From: an uncultured Hyphomicrobiales bacterium
Lineage (GTDB): Bacteria; Pseudomonadota; Alphaproteobacteria; Rhizobiales; Beijerinckiaceae
DNA: 64,000 bases
Assembly: GCA_903931945.1 (NCBI GenBank)
Contig: CAIZEI010000006.1
Span: 118,816 to 182,815 of the forward strand
Reading direction: 5' to 3'
The notes below the pieces were generated by a model. The model was given only the letters and a program-made list of their open reading frames with translations. It had not been told where the DNA came from and did not search any database. A program made the position numbers and the translations under genes. This document shows, piece by piece, positions 61,853-64,000 of this stretch (position 1 is its first letter; each line of letters starts with the position of its first letter).

Positions 61853-63178
61853 TCAAGCTCTTGACGCCGCCCACCTGTTCGCGGGAACGGGCAGGCCCAG
61901 ATGTGCGCGCAACGTGCGGCCTTCATATTGTGTGCGAAACAATTTGCGGCGACGCAACTCGGGAATCACAAAATCGACGAAATCATGCAGCCCGTCCATG
62001 AAAGTGGCGGGCATGATGTTGAACCCGTCGGCCGCGCCTGTCGTGAACCAGTGCTCCAGCGAATCCGCAATTTCAACCGGCGTCCCCGTCAATACGCGGT
62101 GGCCGCGCACGCCCGCTACCTTTTGCGCAACCTGGCGGATCGTCAGATTTTCGCGGCGGGCGAGGTCGCGGATGACAGTCTGCCGACCTTGTTCATTATT
62201 GGCGACAGGCGGATCAGGCAATTCGCCATCGATCGGATAATGCGTGAGGTCCATACCAAAAAACGCCGACAGGATTTTGACGCCGAGATCGGGATGGATG
62301 AGGGACTGCAAGCGCTCAAACTTTTCCTGCGCTTCATCATGCGTGCGTCCGATCACCGTCATCACGCCCGGCATGATCTTGATGGCTTCAGGCGGGCGCC
62401 CCAACTTCGCTGCGCGCTGTTTGACATCGGCATAGAATGCGCGCGCCTCTTCGAGATCCTGCTGAACAGTGAAGATAACTTCGCTCGTTGCGGCGGCAAG
62501 ATCGCGCCCGGCTTCCGATTGGCCGGCCTGCACGATCACAGGCCGTCCTTGTGGCGAACGCTGTATAGTGAGCGGACCGCGCACAGAAAAGTGTTGGCCC
62601 TTATGGTTGAGGAGATGCAATTTTTCAGGATTGAAAAACAGACCGCGTTCCTTGTCGGCGATAATGGCGTCCGCCTCCCAGCTATCCCAGAGGCCGAGGA
62701 CGACTTCGGCAAATTCTGCTGCGCGTGCGTAGCGTTCGGCATGGCCGACATGCGCGTCCCGGCTGAAATTAAAGGCCTCTGCCGCAGCCGCCGAAGTCAC
62801 GAGGTTCCAGCCGCAACGCCCGCCGCTCAGCTGGTCAAGCGAAGCAAACATCCGCGCAACGATATAGGGCTCAAAATAGGTCGTGGTCGCCGTCGAAACG
62901 AGGCCGATTTTTTCGGTCACAGCGGCGAGGGCGCCGAGCAGCGTCAGCGGCTCCAGCCGCAGCGCGCCGGTCGTATGCTTCCACACATCGATATCGTCGG
63001 CGCCAAATGTGGCCTGCGTGTCGGCGTTGAACAGCATGTCGAAGCAGGCGGCCTCGGCAATGCGCGCAATCTCGATGTAATGCTTGAGACTCTGCGGCCC
63101 CTCGCTGGCGACCCCGGGGTCGCGCCAGGCGGCGATGTGATGTCCGCCCCCTTGCAGAAACAGTCCCAGTTTCATCAT
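61853..63178 (-). CDS. LLM-class flavin-dependent monooxygenase (NtaA/SnaA/DszA type)
   Basis: About 441 residues starting MMKLGLFLQGGGHHIAAW, the N terminus of the NtaA/SnaA/SoxA/DszA monooxygenases. Other blocks: RCGWNLVTSAAAAEAFNF, HAERYARAAEFAEVVLGLWDSW, HFSVRGPLTIQRSPQGRPVIVQAGQSEAGRDLAA. They act on nitrilotriacetate, dibenzothiophene sulfone or pristinamycin IIB-type substrates using reduced FMN from a separate reductase. ATG 63178, with GGTGG about five bases upstream. Together with the other luciferase-like gene it supports organosulfur or xenobiotic breakdown here. Convergent with the NMT1-type gene. Confidence 0.9.
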   Translation of the reverse strand: MMKLGLFLQGGGHHIAAWRDPGVASEGPQSLKHYIEIARIAEAACFDMLFNADTQATFGADDIDVWKHTTGALRLEPLTLLGALAAVTEKIGLVSTATTTYFEPYIVARMFASLDQLSGGRCGWNLVTSAAAAEAFNFSRDAHVGHAERYARAAEFAEVVLGLWDSWEADAIIADKERGLFFNPEKLHLLNHKGQHFSVRGPLTIQRSPQGRPVIVQAGQSEAGRDLAAATSEVIFTVQQDLEEARAFYADVKQRAAKLGRPPEAIKIMPGVMTVIGRTHDEAQEKFERLQSLIHPDLGVKILSAFFGMDLTHYPIDGELPDPPVANNEQGRQTVIRDLARRENLTIRQVAQKVAGVRGHRVLTGTPVEIADSLEHWFTTGAADGFNIMPATFMDGLHDFVDFVIPELRRRKLFRTQYEGRTLRAHLGLPVPANRWAASRA

Positions 63179-63322
63179 TGTTTCCACCCGGCGTGATTTC
63201 CAGTCGGCGATTGGTTGCGGCGCGACTTCGTCAGCAATCTTAAATGCCGCCTTGATGTCCTGTCCACCGTGGAAGGCGCACTTCAGGGCGAGGCCTGACG
63301 CAACGCATTTTTTATAGATACG

Positions 63323-63952
63323 TCAGTCGCCACCTGCAGCGCCTTCCTTCCCCTCCGCCCCCGCCATAAATTGCGCGCGCGCGAGTTGCGCAAATCGTCC
63401 GTTCAGCGCCACCAGTTGCTCGAACGTTCCGCTTTCAACGATCTTTCCCTGGTCAAACACCAGAATGCGGTCAGCGCCCCGGATGGTGGCGAGGCGATGG
63501 GCGATCACCAGCGTTGTGCGGCCTTTCGTCGCCGCCTCCAGCGCCGCCTGCAATTGCTTTTCCGTCGTCGCGTCGAGCGCGCTCGTTGCTTCGTCGAACA
63601 CCAAGATCGGCGGGTCTTTCAACAGCGCGCGCGCGATCGAAACCCGCTGGCGCTCGCCCCCTGACAACGAGCGACCGCGCTCACCGACGACTGTATTGAG
63701 GCCATCGGACTGGCGCGAAACAAAATCCTTCGCCTGCGCGCGCTCGACAGCCAGTTCGATTTCGGAGTCCGTCGCGTCGGCTTTGCCAACGCGAAGATTT
63801 TCCTCGATCGACCGTGCAAACAGCATCGGCTCCTGAAACACAACGCCAATGTTGCGTCGCAAGGCCAGCAGCGTCATGTCACGCAAATTTCCGATGGGCG
63901 TGGCAACGACATACAACGCCGCTTCTAACTTCACCAATGATTCGATTTGCAA
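63323..63952 (-). pseudogene. chimeric ORF: rsmI start joined to an ABC exporter ATPase end
   Basis: A 209-codon frame. Residues about 9-29 ([21 protein letters not shown]) are the N terminus of RsmI, the 16S rRNA C1402 2'-O-methyltransferase. From residue about 30 ([20 protein letters not shown]) the protein is the second half of the nucleotide-binding domain of an NdvA/MsbA-type exporter: Q-loop FQEP, LSGGERQ signature, Walker [14 protein letters not shown]-loop VIAHRLATI and the [19 protein letters not shown] end. Walker A, the membrane domain and all of RsmI's catalytic core are missing. An in-frame TAG at 63985-63983 closes the upstream side. It is either a deletion fusion or an assembly misjoin. 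TTG at 63952 is the formal start. Confidence 0.75.
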
Positions 63953-64000
63953 GGTTTTTCCCCGTTGAACAATAGCCGCGCACTATACGTTAGCGAGGGA

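Noticed and set aside
1..64000. CRISPR arrays, tRNA or rRNA genes
   Set aside because: No regularly spaced repeats, no cloverleaf-like segments with the conserved T-loop, and no rRNA signature were seen on either strand.

Overview
The window is GC-rich and reads as chromosomal DNA of an alphaproteobacterium, most probably of the order Hyphomicrobiales (Rhizobiales). The support is a RegB/RegA-type redox two-component pair, an MmcB-family protein, an intracellular PHA depolymerase with a Cys nucleophile, a flagellar cluster in the rhizobial gene order flgB-flgC-fliE-flgG-flgA-flgI-motE-flgH-fliL-fliP, and a dispersed 'gagcattttcaagcgaag' intergenic repeat known from this order. I cannot name the genus.

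Region by region. 0-2.3 kb: the end of an alpha/beta hydrolase, two fumarylacetoacetate-hydrolase-fold enzymes (one with a Tat-like leader) and a ChaB-like protein. 2.3-20.9 kb: dense core-type genes (methyltransferase, RluD, a BaiN-like flavoprotein, PrmA, aminopeptidase P, a YgjP-type metalloprotease, PhaZ, RegB/RegA, MmcB with a GMC oxidoreductase, CobU, an aminotransferase, a polyamine-type binding protein, TrxA, a Bug-type binding protein, VapBC, QueC). 20.9-26.8 kb: a decaying accessory stretch with a two-cupin protein, a PII gene and a DXD sugar transferase each cut by one in-frame TGA, a double Usp protein, and remnants of IS630 and IS110 elements. 26.8-32.9 kb: an intact ten-gene flagellar block (rod, P/L ring, export). 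32.9-37.4 kb: gene-poor, with a transposase scrap, a MerR regulator, small unknown ORFs and an outer-membrane beta-barrel protein. 37.4-44.9 kb: a surface-polysaccharide cluster (PqqD-like protein, GT4, a repeat-containing two-domain glycosyltransferase split by an in-frame TAA, GT2-TPR, ATP-grasp) ending in another IS630 scrap. 44.9-49.7 kb: acyl-CoA synthetase, TusA-like protein, a CobW-type GTPase and a DacF-type carboxypeptidase. 49.8-63.2 kb: an accessory catabolic region with a thiolase, a gentisate-dioxygenase-type bicupin, an ACMSD-type amidohydrolase, a Rieske oxygenase alpha/beta pair, two luciferase-like flavin oxygenases and three orphan solute-binding proteins. 63.3-64 kb: a short ORF joining the start of rsmI to the end of an ABC exporter ATPase.

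How the genes work together: the last third, together with the first 2 kb, suggests uptake and oxidative breakdown of aromatic or xenobiotic compounds (Rieske oxygenase, ring-cleavage bicupin, FAH hydrolases, thiolase/CoA ligase). The transport permeases are not in the window. The middle third mixes surface functions (flagellum, polysaccharide, outer-membrane protein) with IS remnants and genes disabled by single nonsense codons, as expected of a variable region in decay. No tRNA, rRNA, CRISPR array or intact insertion sequence was seen.
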